NCBI GenBank assembly: GCA_949987705.1
Contig: OX465281.1
Coordinates: forward strand, 221,125,978 to 221,189,977
Source: Thereva unica
Lineage: Eukaryota > Arthropoda > Insecta > Diptera > Therevidae
Reading direction: 5' to 3'
DNA length: 64,000 nt
The position numbers and the translations under genes are program-made. Under the pieces are notes generated by a model that was not told the DNA's origin, ran no database searches, and was given only the letters and a program-made list of their open reading frames with translations. This document shows positions 18,101 to 27,210 of this stretch, piece after piece. Position 1 is the stretch's first letter. Each line of letters opens with the position of its first letter.

Positions 18101-20907
18101 GTGACGATAATCACATCATCCGGCAGTCCCAGTTTAGATTCTCCTGCATGACCATATAACACGAAACCTTCGGGACAATAAATGTACGGTAGCGTGTAGT
18201 ATTGACCTCAAGCAGGTGTTTGATAGGGTCTGGCATAATGGCCTGCTACTAAAGATGAATAACGCGGACTGCCTGTAACTTCTTGTTAAATTAATTTATA
18301 GATTCCTGGCGACCAGAACGGTAGAAGTGCAAATAAGTGACTCTGCCTCTCGCCCTCATTCGGCCTATCTGCGAGTGTTCCTCAGGGTTCGATACTTGGG
18401 CCGATGCTATTTAACTTAGCGGGCTCGCCAAGCTGCGTCCAAACTCGGGCGACACACTAGTTCTTGTGGCCAAGGTATCTTCAATGGAACATCAAAAGGC
18501 TCAAATAAGGAAGGATGAAGCCCAAGTGAGCGAAGGTTAGACCCAAATTGTTTCGAATTTAAGTCAGGATTAAGCTTGCAAGCATAGAACTGACGTTTAG
18601 CAGATATGACTTTGAGGTTGATGCGATTACTGATGCGATTAAGTAACTGCGAAGTTTAGTTCTACTGTAGCGCCGGTAGCGAGAAGAAAATTCGAAGCGA
18701 AAAATAAAATTTTGCCATTTTTGAGAGCTGCGGGCGGAGTGGCAGGCAATATTTTAAATGATAAATTTGATTTTTTAAAATACAATTTATGTGATGAAAA
18801 AGCGTTGACCAAAGGGCACCAAAAGACAATCTCGCTTTATCCTGGTCAAGGGCTAAAGCCGGAGTTATGCATGCCCTTTAAAATCTCAAAATTTGAGCAA
18901 CCTTCCTAGACAGGTTAACCTGGTCTTTTGTTAAAGTATCGCCGGTTGGACTAGTATGGTACCCGGGTGGCTCAAAAACAGAGACAGGTGAGGGCACCGG
19001 AATCTGGAGTGAAAGCCCTAGATGTAGTAGAACAGTAAGCCTAGGCACCCAGCAACCGTTTTTCAAGCAGAGGTGTAAGCTATAGAGGCATGCATTCATG
19101 AAAACTTAAGAAGGTCAGAGCAACCAGAACAAATGCATCTTTATCGGCGATAAGTTCCAGTAGGACGAAGTCTATATTAGTGGGCGCTCTCACTTAAGTT
19201 ACCTTTGCCTGGGTACTGGGTCACCGCGTTTTCAAATTTAATGAAAAAGCAGTTGCCTTGGCTAAACAGGGCTCTAAAATTGCATTCATAGGTCTAGACC
19301 TGGTTATTGGGACGCCCACCATCTTGATGCACTGGAGGTCCGGGCATTGATTACCGGACATTGTGCATTGAATTATTACTTACCGAGGATAGGAAGGGCA
19401 CAGGGCGCCACCTGCAGACTTTGCTTACTCTCAGCTAAAAAAGCTTTACTCACAAAAGCTTCATAGTAATTTGGTGTGTCTAAAATACACGCATTAAATG
19501 TTTTAAATTTACACACTTTTCGCGTGCTAAATTAACACATTTTAAACGCCTAAAAAGTAGCTACACGATCTTACACGAGAAATGCGTTTTAAAACCACAC
19601 ACTCGGGCTCGCAGTATATTTCTGTTCCAGGTCATTAAAACCTGAGGTTCGGAACCGACTGGCATATCTACCCGTCAAGTAGAACGCACGCTAAACGAAA
19701 GGACTGATGAAATGAAATAGACCGAACATTGGAATTTTTAGTCACAGGGAACTGCACCTTATATTACCTACTACGACTACCTATAACAGGAACGACGCGG
19801 GCACAACTTTCAGGGTGTGGGTGGAGGTGGTCAAATGCCCTTTGTCACTGCCAGCGGTAACAAGGAGCAGGTCACATTATTCTGCCCGACTTTGCTTGAC
19901 CAAACAATTCTAAATAACAAATCATTAGGCAGGCTGCTGAGCCTGTACAAGTGGTTTGGCTTACAAATTTGAAGTATAGTAGGTGCTTGGAATAGAATAG
20001 GTCTATTTCGCAGCCGCGGTACTCCTAGGACCCAATGCCGCATTGAACAAATGACAGAAATGAACTACCATATACGCAATAACATAAACCACTCTTCTCT
20101 ATTTCAAATAGTTTCTAAATTAAATTACTTTTGCAGATATTCTACGATTGTTCTTGTATATCCGGAAATAATGCAACTACAGCAGGACCTGTATTTGAAA
20201 GATTGACAATGCCAGAAAATACAACTTCAATGCCGATTGTCACTGAGCTTCCAGGATCATTCTCAACACCAGCAAATTTCGATCATGTACAACGATTTTT
20301 CTAAATTGTCCTAGAATTGTAAAATTTTAACTCTAATCCAATTTCAGCTAATCTCTAATGGCCAAGCGATACCAGGAGCATGTCCTGTCAACTGCTTCAA
20401 GCAATTCGTCATGTTCCTAGCTGTGATGTGCTTTGTGAAATTCCTTGGTGCAACTGGACGGGCGAGCAATTTCTTAGTGTCAGTTCGATGTGTGCCCGAA
20501 AAGGATAAAACGGTATCAATGGGCTTCGGTCTCATGCTGATGAGTCTATTCGCATTCATCCCGAGCCCCATTTTCTTCGGCTGGATACTGGACAAATTGT
20601 GCCTCGTTTGGGGCAAAACATGCAAAAGCACAGGAAACTGCTGGCTGTATGATGCCGAATCGCTGAGGTAAAATGCAGTTTCTTGTATGGTCTCGTTCTT
20701 CCTACTTAGCTAAGTTACTCGCTTCCTTTCAGGTACTTCTTAAACACTCTTAGCTCCATCTTTATAGCAATTGGAACCCTCTTTGATGTTGGCGTATGGT
20801 ATTATGTCAAGGATCTAAAAATATTTGATGAGGAAACTAAAGAGACAGAGCTTCAAGAGTTTGACAAAGAAGAGGAAGCTGCTCCAGAGAAAAAGGCGGA
20901 AATTTGA
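8933..20907 (+). CDS. Oatp: Oatp copy A: organic anion transporter, exons 2-11 (no exon 1 found)
   Basis: Ten exons can be joined: 8933-9162, 9231-9401, 10061-10225, 14211-14516, 16090-16243, 16305-16511, 16578-16722, 20137-20286, 20348-20667, 20733-20907. Every intron is GT-AG, and exon lengths and phases are identical to copy B. The product would be a 12-helix membrane carrier of the OATP/SLCO family, moving amphipathic organic anions or steroids across the plasma membrane. Diagnostic features are the signature [11 protein letters not shown], a Kazal-like cysteine domain and the EKDKTVSMG...IPSPIFFG region. No stop or frameshift was found. The first coding exon is missing in the window: it may lie upstream, or this may be a partial duplicate. 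A rather long intron 1 (over 8.9 kb) would be needed. Confidence 0.9.
9231..9401 (+). CDS. Oatp: Oatp copy A exon 3
   Basis: Acceptor ATATAAAG, donor GTAGAA. It encodes [19 protein letters not shown], a membrane helix, and a loop ending in KIMCRTK. The protein is identical to copy B; by eye one silent base differs. Confidence 0.9.
9422..10010. mobile_element. intron 3 MITE with inverted arms of short repeats (copy A)
   Basis: Terminal inverted repeats (CAGTTTTTTCACATTAAAT / complement) are flanked by TA on both sides. The left arm carries many roughly 20-bp units of the type TTTTGCAAATAAAATTCACC and the right arm carries the same units inverted. The same element occupies the same intron position in copy B (34857-35427), so it was there before the Oatp duplication. 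Confidence 0.7.
10061..10225 (+). CDS. Oatp: Oatp copy A exon 4
   Basis: Acceptor TTATTACAG, donor GTGAGT. It encodes [12 protein letters not shown], a membrane helix with QFISGIGG, and [18 protein letters not shown], a strongly conserved OATP loop. It carries S where copy B has P (GGSLYY versus GGPLYY). Confidence 0.9.
10226..11269. other. intron 4 of copy A, 5' part
   Basis: The first 160 bases align with copy B intron 4, after which the copies diverge. The rest is AT-rich with no recognisable repeat or exon. Confidence 0.4.
11270..13010 (-). mobile_element. decayed LOA/Lian-like LINE, antisense in intron 4 of copy A
   Basis: On the minus strand, 12855-12655 encodes an endonuclease fragment (GCDANAHRDAWG, LDILNRATDPTFDV), and 12356-11967 encodes the C-terminal reverse transcriptase region (FTRKRSLPGLLEPKLAG, KYLGVALDAKLNW, then WIYTTFIRPMVTYGAL). 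Sequence from 11850 to 11270 holds a broken RNase H-like part. The order EN-RT-RNaseH and the motifs suit the LOA/Lian group. Many stops make it inactive. Parts reappear on the + strand at 18690-19430 and 49280-50030. Confidence 0.7.
13501..13580 (+). repeat. 5S rRNA-derived sequence, second copy
   Basis: The segment ATTCAGTAGACCGGTTCGATCG - GCTAAGCAGCATTGG - TTACTACTTAGCTGGGGGCC - CGCTTGGT follows 5S rRNA from the middle to the C-box region with small deletions. It is too diverged to be a functional 5S gene. It sits in intron 4 of Oatp copy A and is absent from the matching place in copy B. Confidence 0.6.
13685..14150 (-). mobile_element. LINE endonuclease remnant shared by both Oatp copies (copy A)
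   Basis: This block aligns with 38194-38700 in copy B. In copy B the minus strand reads [20 protein letters not shown], typical of the endonuclease domain of jockey/CR1-like LINEs; copy A has a small deletion there. Its presence at the same intron position in both copies dates it before the duplication. Confidence 0.55.
14211..14516 (+). CDS. Oatp: Oatp copy A exon 5 (superfamily signature)
   Basis: Acceptor CTTTCTCCAG, donor GTAAGT. It contains the OATP superfamily signature [11 protein letters not shown] at the loop 3/helix 6 border, then a hydrophobic helix and a basic cytoplasmic stretch ([12 protein letters not shown]). Differences from copy B are L/V (GPALGY) and L/Q (EPELPA). Confidence 0.93.
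14560..16069. mobile_element. 1.5-kb foldback element with TA target duplication, intron 5 of copy A only
   Basis: Two nearly identical inverted arms (about 14580-15235 and 15385-16045) flank a 149-bp unique centre. Because of this symmetry the same 64-residue frame appears at 14876-15070 (+) and 15549-15743 (-); it is a symmetry artefact, not a gene. The outer ends read GTACAG / CTGTAC and are bracketed by TA. Copy B lacks it at this site, so it inserted into copy A after duplication. TA specificity and the ends suggest a Tc1/mariner relationship. Confidence 0.85.
16090..16243 (+). CDS. Oatp: Oatp copy A exon 6
   Basis: Acceptor TTTATTTAG, donor GTAGGT. It encodes [18 protein letters not shown], a membrane segment and [18 protein letters not shown], the canonical OATP TPKYIE-Q-SA motif. 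Differences from copy B are L/F and M/T in FYLFGYMPYW. Confidence 0.9.
16305..16511 (+). CDS. Oatp: Oatp copy A exon 7
   Basis: Acceptor AATTACAG, donor GTAAGT. It encodes two hydrophobic helices ([20 protein letters not shown] and the AAWNVIVGV region) and the start of the large extracellular loop ([10 protein letters not shown]). One difference from copy B: L/S in GVLTVVG. Confidence 0.9.
16578..16722 (+). CDS. Oatp: Oatp copy A exon 8 (Kazal-like domain)
   Basis: Acceptor TCATTTAG, donor GTATAT. It encodes [20 protein letters not shown] followed by YISACHAGC, the Kazal-like cysteine module of extracellular loop 5 that defines OATPs. The protein is identical to copy B. Confidence 0.93.
16776..17021 (-). 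mobile_element. tRNA-derived SINE in intron 8 (copy A)
   Basis: Read on the minus strand, the element starts with GCCTCAGTAGTCTAGGGGTA (A-box region of a tRNA-like head) and has GTTCAAATCCCGG as a B box about 50 bases later. A pyrimidine-rich body runs to about 16776. The same insertion is at 47041-47286 in copy B, so it predates the duplication. Confidence 0.65.
17060..18440 (+). mobile_element. decayed jockey-like LINE, intron 8 of copy A
   Basis: Broken + strand frames (17063-17356, 17414-17650, 17672-18043 and on to about 18440) spell a LINE linker and reverse transcriptase. Recognisable parts are KLAGIDRVSNCVLRKILGVL, NNCLNNSFFSNAWKKAKILL, a degenerate [20 protein letters not shown] palm region and [19 protein letters not shown] remains of the PQGS motif. 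The same relic lies at 47330-48960 in copy B. Confidence 0.7.
18530..18680 (-). mobile_element. LINE-beta linker fragment (copy A)
   Basis: The minus strand reads [19 protein letters not shown] and, further on, NNLGLTFAHLG-like sequence. It resembles the endonuclease-RT linker of the LINE-beta family at 46331-45939 ([13 protein letters not shown] ... LWSNLRSLG). It is a short, dead piece embedded in opposite orientation to its neighbours, matched by 49065-49265 in copy B. Confidence 0.5.
18690..19430 (+). mobile_element. LOA/Lian-like LINE 3' fragment (copy A)
   Basis: CATGCCCTTTAAAATCTCAA and the bases around ACAGAGACAGGTG match the reverse complement of the element at 11270-13010. The later part corresponds to a degenerate RNase H end (ALITGHCxxNYxLPR ... 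TYRLCL, clearer in copy B). It is non-functional. Confidence 0.6.
19431..19800. other. copy A-specific insertion in intron 8
   Basis: Copy B joins CTCTCAGCGTGTGGGTCAAA directly at about 50010. Copy A carries about 370 extra bases here, rich in short direct repeats such as ACACATTTTAAACGC and ACACGCATTAAATG. No coding potential or clear terminal repeats were identified. Confidence 0.45.
20137..20286 (+). CDS. Oatp: Oatp copy A exon 9
   Basis: Acceptor TTTTGCAG; the chosen donor is CAT|GTACAA because it keeps the frame (50 codons) and joins FDH to [10 protein letters not shown]. It starts [12 protein letters not shown], completing the Kazal-like cysteines, then a Ser/Thr/Pro-rich extracellular stretch. 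Copy B has T where copy A has R (VFERLTM). Confidence 0.85.
20348..20667 (+). CDS. Oatp: Oatp copy A exon 10
   Basis: Acceptor CCAATTTCAG, donor GTAAAA. It encodes the late membrane helices and the conserved [28 protein letters not shown] and CLVWGKTC segments of OATPs. Differences from copy B: V/M, F/L and F/L. Confidence 0.93.
20733..20907 (+). CDS. Oatp: Oatp copy A exon 11 (C-terminus, stop)
   Basis: Acceptor CTTCCTTTCAG. It encodes the last membrane helix ([18 protein letters not shown]) and an acidic cytosolic tail ending EKKAEI before TGA at 20905-20907. Copy B ends EKKVEI. Confidence 0.92.
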
Positions 20908-21173
20908 GTTTTCTGTCTTCCTAATGATTCCTTTTTGGTCAGCATCTGATTAGGTTTACCACTTGCTGTCTTGCCATTCTTGTGATGTTAGTTAGGTTGT
21001 TAGAAAAAAAGAACACAGATTGTTTTTTGTTGTTGTTGTGTGGATGTGCATTTTCTTAGCGAACTCTTGTATAAAGTTTCAAACTTAATGGGTTTTCATT
21101 GTGTTGTTATACCTTTTCTCATTTAAGTTAATTTCTATTCGTTTGCATTGTAAATATGTATTTGTATAATAAA
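20908..21173 (+). promoter_or_regulatory. 3'UTR of Oatp copy A with AATAAA signal
   Basis: The first 15 bases after the stop match copy B, then the copies diverge. AATAAA at 21168-21173 is a reasonable polyadenylation signal about 260 bases after the stop. Confidence 0.6.
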
Positions 21174-21856
21174 TAATTTGAACGTTGGACTTTGATTCTT
21201 TTATTTCAAAAATATAATAATGAATAATAAAAAAATCTCCAGAATAATTTGGATTCAGATTTTTGATTTATGCAGAAGGGAAAAGAAGATACAGTCTTCT
21301 TAGAAACGGGCTAGTTTTATCACGGAGTGCAGTCATAGATTTTGCTTACCATAGAATTTCAAAATTCCACCGATGCCCTCTAGGTTTATTGGGTGAAGAT
21401 TCTAATGTAGTAGGTTGAATTTTTGTTTACTAATTCTAGATGGTGTTCGTCGAACAATTGGTGGTTCAATTGCACCCCGCGCTATGGTACTTCGTCTTTC
21501 CATTTCCCCCATTTAGACAATATTTCTTTCTTGTATTGTCTTCTTTACAGCGGTCGCCTGTTTCTTGGCTCGCCTGTGAGCATAAGGGGGCGTTAATTAA
21601 TTACGTGAAGCGTTTAGAGGGAGGGGTTGAATCGAATATCACTCAAACTCGCTAGAGGGGCCGCGGCAAATATCACTTATCACGTGTAAATTGCGAGATA
21701 ACTGGGTTAAATCTTCACTAAGATATGGCTAAATCCTACTACATACTTCTAAACCCGAACGCCACCAAGTAGCCAGGCACGTAGCCGCAGGCAGGTAGCG
21801 CAACACAACACAACAATCTCGTCATCAAACTCATTTTCAGAATTTCTACCTATTTG
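21174..21856. other. intergenic
   Basis: No gene, RNA or repeat family recognised. Confidence 0.4.
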
Positions 21857-22313
21857 TTACATTATCCGACATTTAAAGCGCTATAACTCGTGAAATATTA
21901 GCCCTATCTAAAAATGATAAAAGTAAAAATTAGAGATAATCGTGTGTTCTATAAGTCTTAGGAAGGATCTTTTTATAGCGGGCTAACCGTTAACGAAATA
22001 TAGTGCAAAGAAAGTAATGTATAAAGTTTGAAGCACTATAACTTCGAACATATTGACTTTACAAAAAAAAATTCTGAACAAAAAAGTTAAATCACTTATT
22101 TATCTACAAAAACGATTGTATACATTTTTGTCGTTAGATGCATAGTTTCTGAGATATAGAGCGTTTCCTTTCATTGTAAGTGAAGCATAAGGGTGGGGAT
22201 GACGCCATTTTGAATTTAAGCTCATAAAAATATGTAAAAACATTTGGTAAAAAAAAATCGCGTGCGGTATTTTTCCCATTACGAAGGCCTTTTTTTCGAC
22301 CTATTTACTGGAC
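21857..22313 (+). repeat. dispersed repeat R1, second copy
   Basis: This aligns over its whole length with 573-1036 in the same orientation. Both end CTGGAC followed by TA. It abuts GGACTAATAGTCC and the foldback element that begins at 22378. Confidence 0.75.
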
Positions 22314-22377
22314 TAATAGTCCAAGAATTCAATTACGTTCGGGCCACAAAAGCTCTTTTCTATTCGCTTGGGGAATA

Positions 22378-23230
22378 GTCCAGGAGAGATAGCGAAAAAG
22401 TAGTTAAAAGTTGAAATAAATCTACCCTGCGATTTCTTGACGCTATAATTAAGAGAAAAATCGTAGGAATTCAATGAATGTGTTTTGGATAAAATTGGTC
22501 CAGGGCAACAGGTGGTAAAAAGCTAATACAAGGAGCGAAAACGCGTTTTTTCACGTTTTGGGTACGAAAAATATGTTGTTTTGGAAAACAAAAAATACTA
22601 CTTAATAGTGCTTAAAAAGACGAAAATTATGAGTTTTGGACCATTGATATCGGTCAACAGGTTTTTGCAGAAAAATTCAAAAACCGTTAAAAATGGTCAT
22701 TTTTTGACATTTAATTATAGGGAGTGTAATTATCGTAGAACCTTGTGGCAGGGCTTAAATTGTGGTCACTGATGGTGCCTACCTACAATAAAAATTTCAT
22801 GACAAAATAATGGTAACTTTTCGAGTAAATCTAAAAAATGTAAAAACACCTGTTTTACGAAAAAAGGTTGAACAAGGTTCTACGATAATTACACTCCCTA
22901 TAATTAAATGTCAAAAAATGACCATTTTTAACGGTTTTTGAATTTTTCTGCAAAAACCTGTTGACCGATATCAATGGTCCAAAACTCATAATTTTCGTCT
23001 TTTTAAGCACTATTAAGTAGTATTTTTTGTTTTCCAAAACAACATATTTTTCGTACCCAAAACGTGAAAAAACGCGTTTTCGCTCCTTGTATTAGCTTTT
23101 TACCACCTGTTGCCCTGGACCAATTTTATCCAAAACACATTCATTGAATTCCTACGATTTTTCGCTTAATTATATCGTCAAGAAATCGCAGGGTAGATTT
23201 ATTTCAACTTTTTTTCTATTCTTCCTGGAC
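22378..23230. mobile_element. 853-bp foldback element with TA target duplication
   Basis: The left arm (22378-22745) and right arm (22873-23230) are near-perfect inverted copies around a 127-bp centre. The termini are GTCCAGGA / TCCTGGAC, each bordered by TA (22376-22377 and 23231-23232). Frames at 22581-22772 (+) and 22855-23037 (-) translate to nearly the same peptide only because of the palindrome. Confidence 0.85.
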
Positions 23231-23232
23231 TA

Positions 23233-24268
23233 GAAAGTGTAACTTTCGCACCGCGTATTTATTGTGAAAAACATCATGAAATCCGGTCCACATACCTTCG
23301 AATTCGACATTTCAAAACTTTTATCAACGCACTACAATTAAATGCTTTATTATTTTCGCGTGGATTTAACCAACAACATTTTCCACCGACGACTGGCTAG
23401 CTTGTTTCTCTTGTGCATCGATAGACTTTAAGTATAATAATCCAAAGGACGATTGTACATAATGAATATGATCAAGTTTCCATAAAGCTCATTCAACAAA
23501 ACATTTGGTTTTGATTAATTTTTTGGTTCAAATTGCCGTCGTATGCCCGTGTGAAAAGCTAAGTTCTCGGCCATTTAAATTTTTGTTCAAGTTTGGCCGT
23601 CGTGAGCACGTATGTGCTACTAAGCGGCCAGTGTTCACCCGTTGTTAGGCCATATTTTATTTTCAATGGGGTTACTTTATAATTTGTACATAATTACATA
23701 GGTCATCAACCTAAAAGAAATGTCTTAAAAGTTAAGGCCGCATAAAACTATCTCGTCCGGGGCACCAAAATATCTAAAGCCGGCCCTGGAGATACCACGT
23801 GTTGTTCTGTACACCGAGGACCCATCTTACAATTCACAATGAAGTGGTTTACCTTCTTTCCCTTTTAGGAAAGGTTGTTACCAAATAAGAGTTTCGGAGG
23901 AGACTACCTACCCGGGCCCAACGCGGTCCGTTGACACTGACGGCTGGTGAACTCCTTATCGTGTAGACCGAGTGCAACGGGAAAACTGGCTTCACCACAT
24001 GTAACAAGAATACTCGTGGAGATACACGAATTGGAAGACCAAGAAGAAGACGGTTTTTTTACTTTCAAACTTGTAAAAATGGACGGAAAAGAATTTACTT
24101 CGAACGAGTATAAAATGCCTATTTTGGGGATCTTCTTAAGTGTATTCCTTAAAGGAAGATGATGTCAAAATCTACCCAAAATAATAATTTTTACTTCTAT
24201 TTTATTTTTCTAAAGACTTCATATCGACTAAAAAGTATCAGACAAGATATCAAAATGTTTTCCCGGTG
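23233..24268. other. intergenic with a possible hAT terminus
   Basis: No gene recognised. On the minus strand CAGGGCCGGCTTTAGATATT starts at 23788 and resembles a hAT terminal repeat, but the opposite end was not found. Confidence 0.35.
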
Positions 24269-24419
24269 GTTAATGGCAGTGCGGGATTTAACTATGACGA
24301 GGCTCCAAGCAACCTCAGGTTTTCGGGGCCCTCATTCTAAAATTCACCCCACCCCCCTCCCGATATTTAAAAAAAATAAATAATCAATTAATTTTGCAAA
24401 ATCAATATATTATTCAGTT

Positions 24420-26900
24420 TAATTATAATTTACTAACTAATTACAACTTTTTTCTTCTTTTCTCAGTCGCAAATTGATGAATGACATCATCAAAGCCAAG
24501 TTTTTGAAGCTTGTATTTTTCGATAAATAGTAACAGTTACTTTTTCTTGGCACATAGATGAGCGTAAATAATTTTTGACGCGTTTCAATGCGCTGAACGA
24601 TCTATGTCGGTAATATGTCTATTATATGTCGGTAGTGTAAGGAATAGCCTGATGAGGCATTCAACATTTGGAAACGCTGAAAACAATTCATCCTTGAAAA
24701 TGATTTGGTACAATTCACGTTTTAAGAGGCTCTTTTCGGTATACCTGTTTCCCATAGATGTGAAAATTTTGAATTTCAGGCACAATGTCCATGTTAACAT
24801 CATTTGGACAGTCTTCTATCAGTCTTTCTAAACTTTCTGTGATTTCCTCCTTCGACACATTTAAATTGACAAGAAAGGAGAATTTAGCCGCGATATCAGT
24901 GTATGCCGAAGCACGTTGTCGCAAGTTGGTTGTCAGAGATTCGATAATCGGAAGAAACGATTTTATCCGAAAACTATCACGCTGACACAGATTTTCAAGC
25001 GCATCTGGAACAGGCCCGTCGTTACATTGTGTCTTCCTGCGTCTTGTTCTTTGCGTGTTCGCTTTATAATCAGAACCAGGAACAACCTCCTTCGCTTTGG
25101 CTTCGATATCCGAAAAGTCATCACGATAATTCTCGACTAACGTAATTAACGCAGTGTACAAGTTCGCACATGTTTCAAGAGATATCGATGGATTTTGTAA
25201 AGTAGCTGATACTTTTTCAAATTCGTGAAGGACTGATCCCCAAAAATTCAACATGAATTCAAGATTCTCCATACTCTTTACTAAACTTGATGCTTGGTTT
25301 CGAGTATCACCGTTGAGATCACGATCATCTTTTGTAAAGCATCAGCTATTTTATCATAGTTCGTCGAAACAGCTGACACAGCCTTTGCGTGCGCATTCCA
25401 GGGAGTTGTTGGCAATTGCTTTACGGTTGGAGCGTTTGGACCTAAACATGCATCAAGAGGAGCCCATAAATAGCTTGAATTATACAAAAAAAAATCACTG
25501 CTTCTAAGCACGACGCTACAGAAGATTGTCCAACTAAATTCAATGAGTGAGCAGAACACGGTATATAACACTTCACTGCTTCGCTGATGACGATACTCTG
25601 AATTTCTCTTACTCCTTCGACAATATAAGACAGGCACGTGCCAGACCTTGTCGTTACCACCGTCAACTGAAGTCCACTAACATAACACGATCAACAATCG
25701 AATCGATTCTTCATTGGGGCGAAATGAACCGCGTCGAATTTAATGCCATAAAAACGAAGTACTGTCTGATCTCCAACAAAAATTGTACCGACTTTCCTGC
25801 TATCTCAGTGGATAAAGAGAATCTAACGGCTGACTCAACTCTCAACATCCTAGGGGCAACTTTAACGGAGCATCTGCGATGGAATGATCACATATTCCAA
25901 ATCGCCAAACAAGCCTCCCAATGCCTTGGATTTCTCAAGAGATGCAAGTTCCTCCTCCAGCCAGCCGCATTGGCTACAATGTATAAATCCTACATTCGTC
26001 CCCGCCTCGAATACAACTCGTATATCTGGGCAGGTGCCCCAAAAACCACCTTGGCTTGTGTCGACAAGGTGCAAAATCGTGCCCTCAAACTCATTGGTGA
26101 TGGCCCCTTTCGCGCCTCCATAGACACCTTAAGCCACCGTAGGAATGTAGCAGCCCTCTCCATACTTTATCGCTATTACCACTGAAATTCAGGACCTCCT
26201 GCCTGCATGGCAATACTTTTTCCGCAACACAAGACTAGCCCGCATCTCCCGCAGTCAGTATTTCCGAACTCGTACAACACCTTAGAGTTCAAACGTGAGG
26301 TTCATCGTCATTTTCTTCTACACCCTCCAGACCCCCTCTAACCTTTCCTATTCTCCTCTATTCTTCAAACCAAGCTTACTCCTAGACCTTGTACCATGAA
26401 CTGAACGACATGACGGAGACTGATAGTATAAAGGGTTACTCCTAAGCTTGATTTTTTCATATTAAAAAAAAAACACGCAAAAGGATTTTCCTCCGGACAT
26501 ATTGGACCCATTATCGTACGACTGTCCTCTACACAAATCGAAATTAAGCACGCCGTTAGCTAAATACTCTAAAGTAGTTTTTGCTAAGAACCTTCCAGTA
26601 TGACTTTCTATCTCAAGAAAAGCCAAAAACCTTTACGTAGTTGTAGAACTGGTTTACCTAGTTGTAGAACATACATAACGAACGATGACAGTTAATTGAT
26701 CAATATGGCCACAATATGATTCTCGACCCTCTGAAGGCTATGCCTTGTTGCGATATCGTTCGACCGACTGCAATAACACGCTACTTCTATCCAGTATCCC
26801 CGATCCTTGTCGATTTGTTCGGTAAGATCACATGAAAATTAAGCTGTCGTTGTCTAACTAAATCCGTCAACTAGGCATCACGATGTTTTTTATTACCCTC
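24420..26900 (-). pseudogene. hAT transposase pseudogene, DUF4371/ZMYM1-like
   Basis: Reading the minus strand from the right, recognisable parts are IAFRGSRI, then DLCRGQSYDNGSNMSGGKS (a hallmark of this subgroup), CSAHSLNLVGQSSVASCLEA after the nested LINE, a 185-codon open stretch at 25272-24715 (MENLEFMLNFWGSVLHEFEK, LCQRDSFRIKSFLPIIESL), and the C-terminal dimerisation region FPNVECLIRLFLTLP at about 24680. Several frame changes and the LINE insertion disrupt it. A functional element would encode one nuclear DNA-cutting transposase. Confidence 0.8.
25570..26473 (+). mobile_element. LINE-alpha copy 3, 5'-truncated, nested in the hAT element
   Basis: Similarity to LINE-alpha copy 1 starts right at the catalytic motif (CFADDDTLNFSYS) and runs through NRVEFNAIKTKYCLIS and LEYNSYIWAGAPKTTL to the shared 3' end and an A-tract at about 26464-26473. 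Small deletions near 26183 and 26240 break the frame. Its position inside the hAT transposase fixes the order of insertion. Confidence 0.85.
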
Positions 26901-27210
26901 ATGACTTTGCACGTCGTTACAATTTCGCCAGTCTGAAAACTCGTCACCACTAAAGCGCGTGGTGCCTGGACAAAACAACAGACAAACAAAACAATAAACA
27001 TTGCCCATGTGCAAGTACGCGCGAAATACAGTTTTGAACTAATTTAAAATCGTTTGGGGACAATGAATAATCGATATTGTTTACATGGATTTTTTCATTT
27101 TGCATTTTGCATTTTTTTTTTAATTTCTGAATGTGTTGAGGCCCCTGTCCAAGCGGGGCCCCAAGCAATTGCTTCCTTTGCTTCCTGGTAAATCCGCCAC
27201 TGGTTAATGG

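Larger units (their letters stand above)
24277..27202 (-). mobile_element. hAT transposon (ZMYM1-like transposase) with perfect 8-bp TSD
   Basis: The left end starts CAGTGCGGGATTTA and the right end, read on the minus strand, starts CAGTGGCGGATTTACC. Both are immediately flanked by GTTAATGG (24269-24276 and 27203-27210), the 8-bp duplication expected of hAT elements. The transposase remnant runs on the minus strand and is split by a nested LINE (25570-26473). Stops and frameshifts show the copy is inactive. Confidence 0.9.

Noticed and set aside
20344..20631. 95-codon minus-strand ORF, repeated at 50531-50818
   Set aside because: Shadow of Oatp exon 10 on the opposite strand.
22581..23037. 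Two matching 60-63 residue ORFs on opposite strands
   Set aside because: Palindrome artefact of the 853-bp foldback element.
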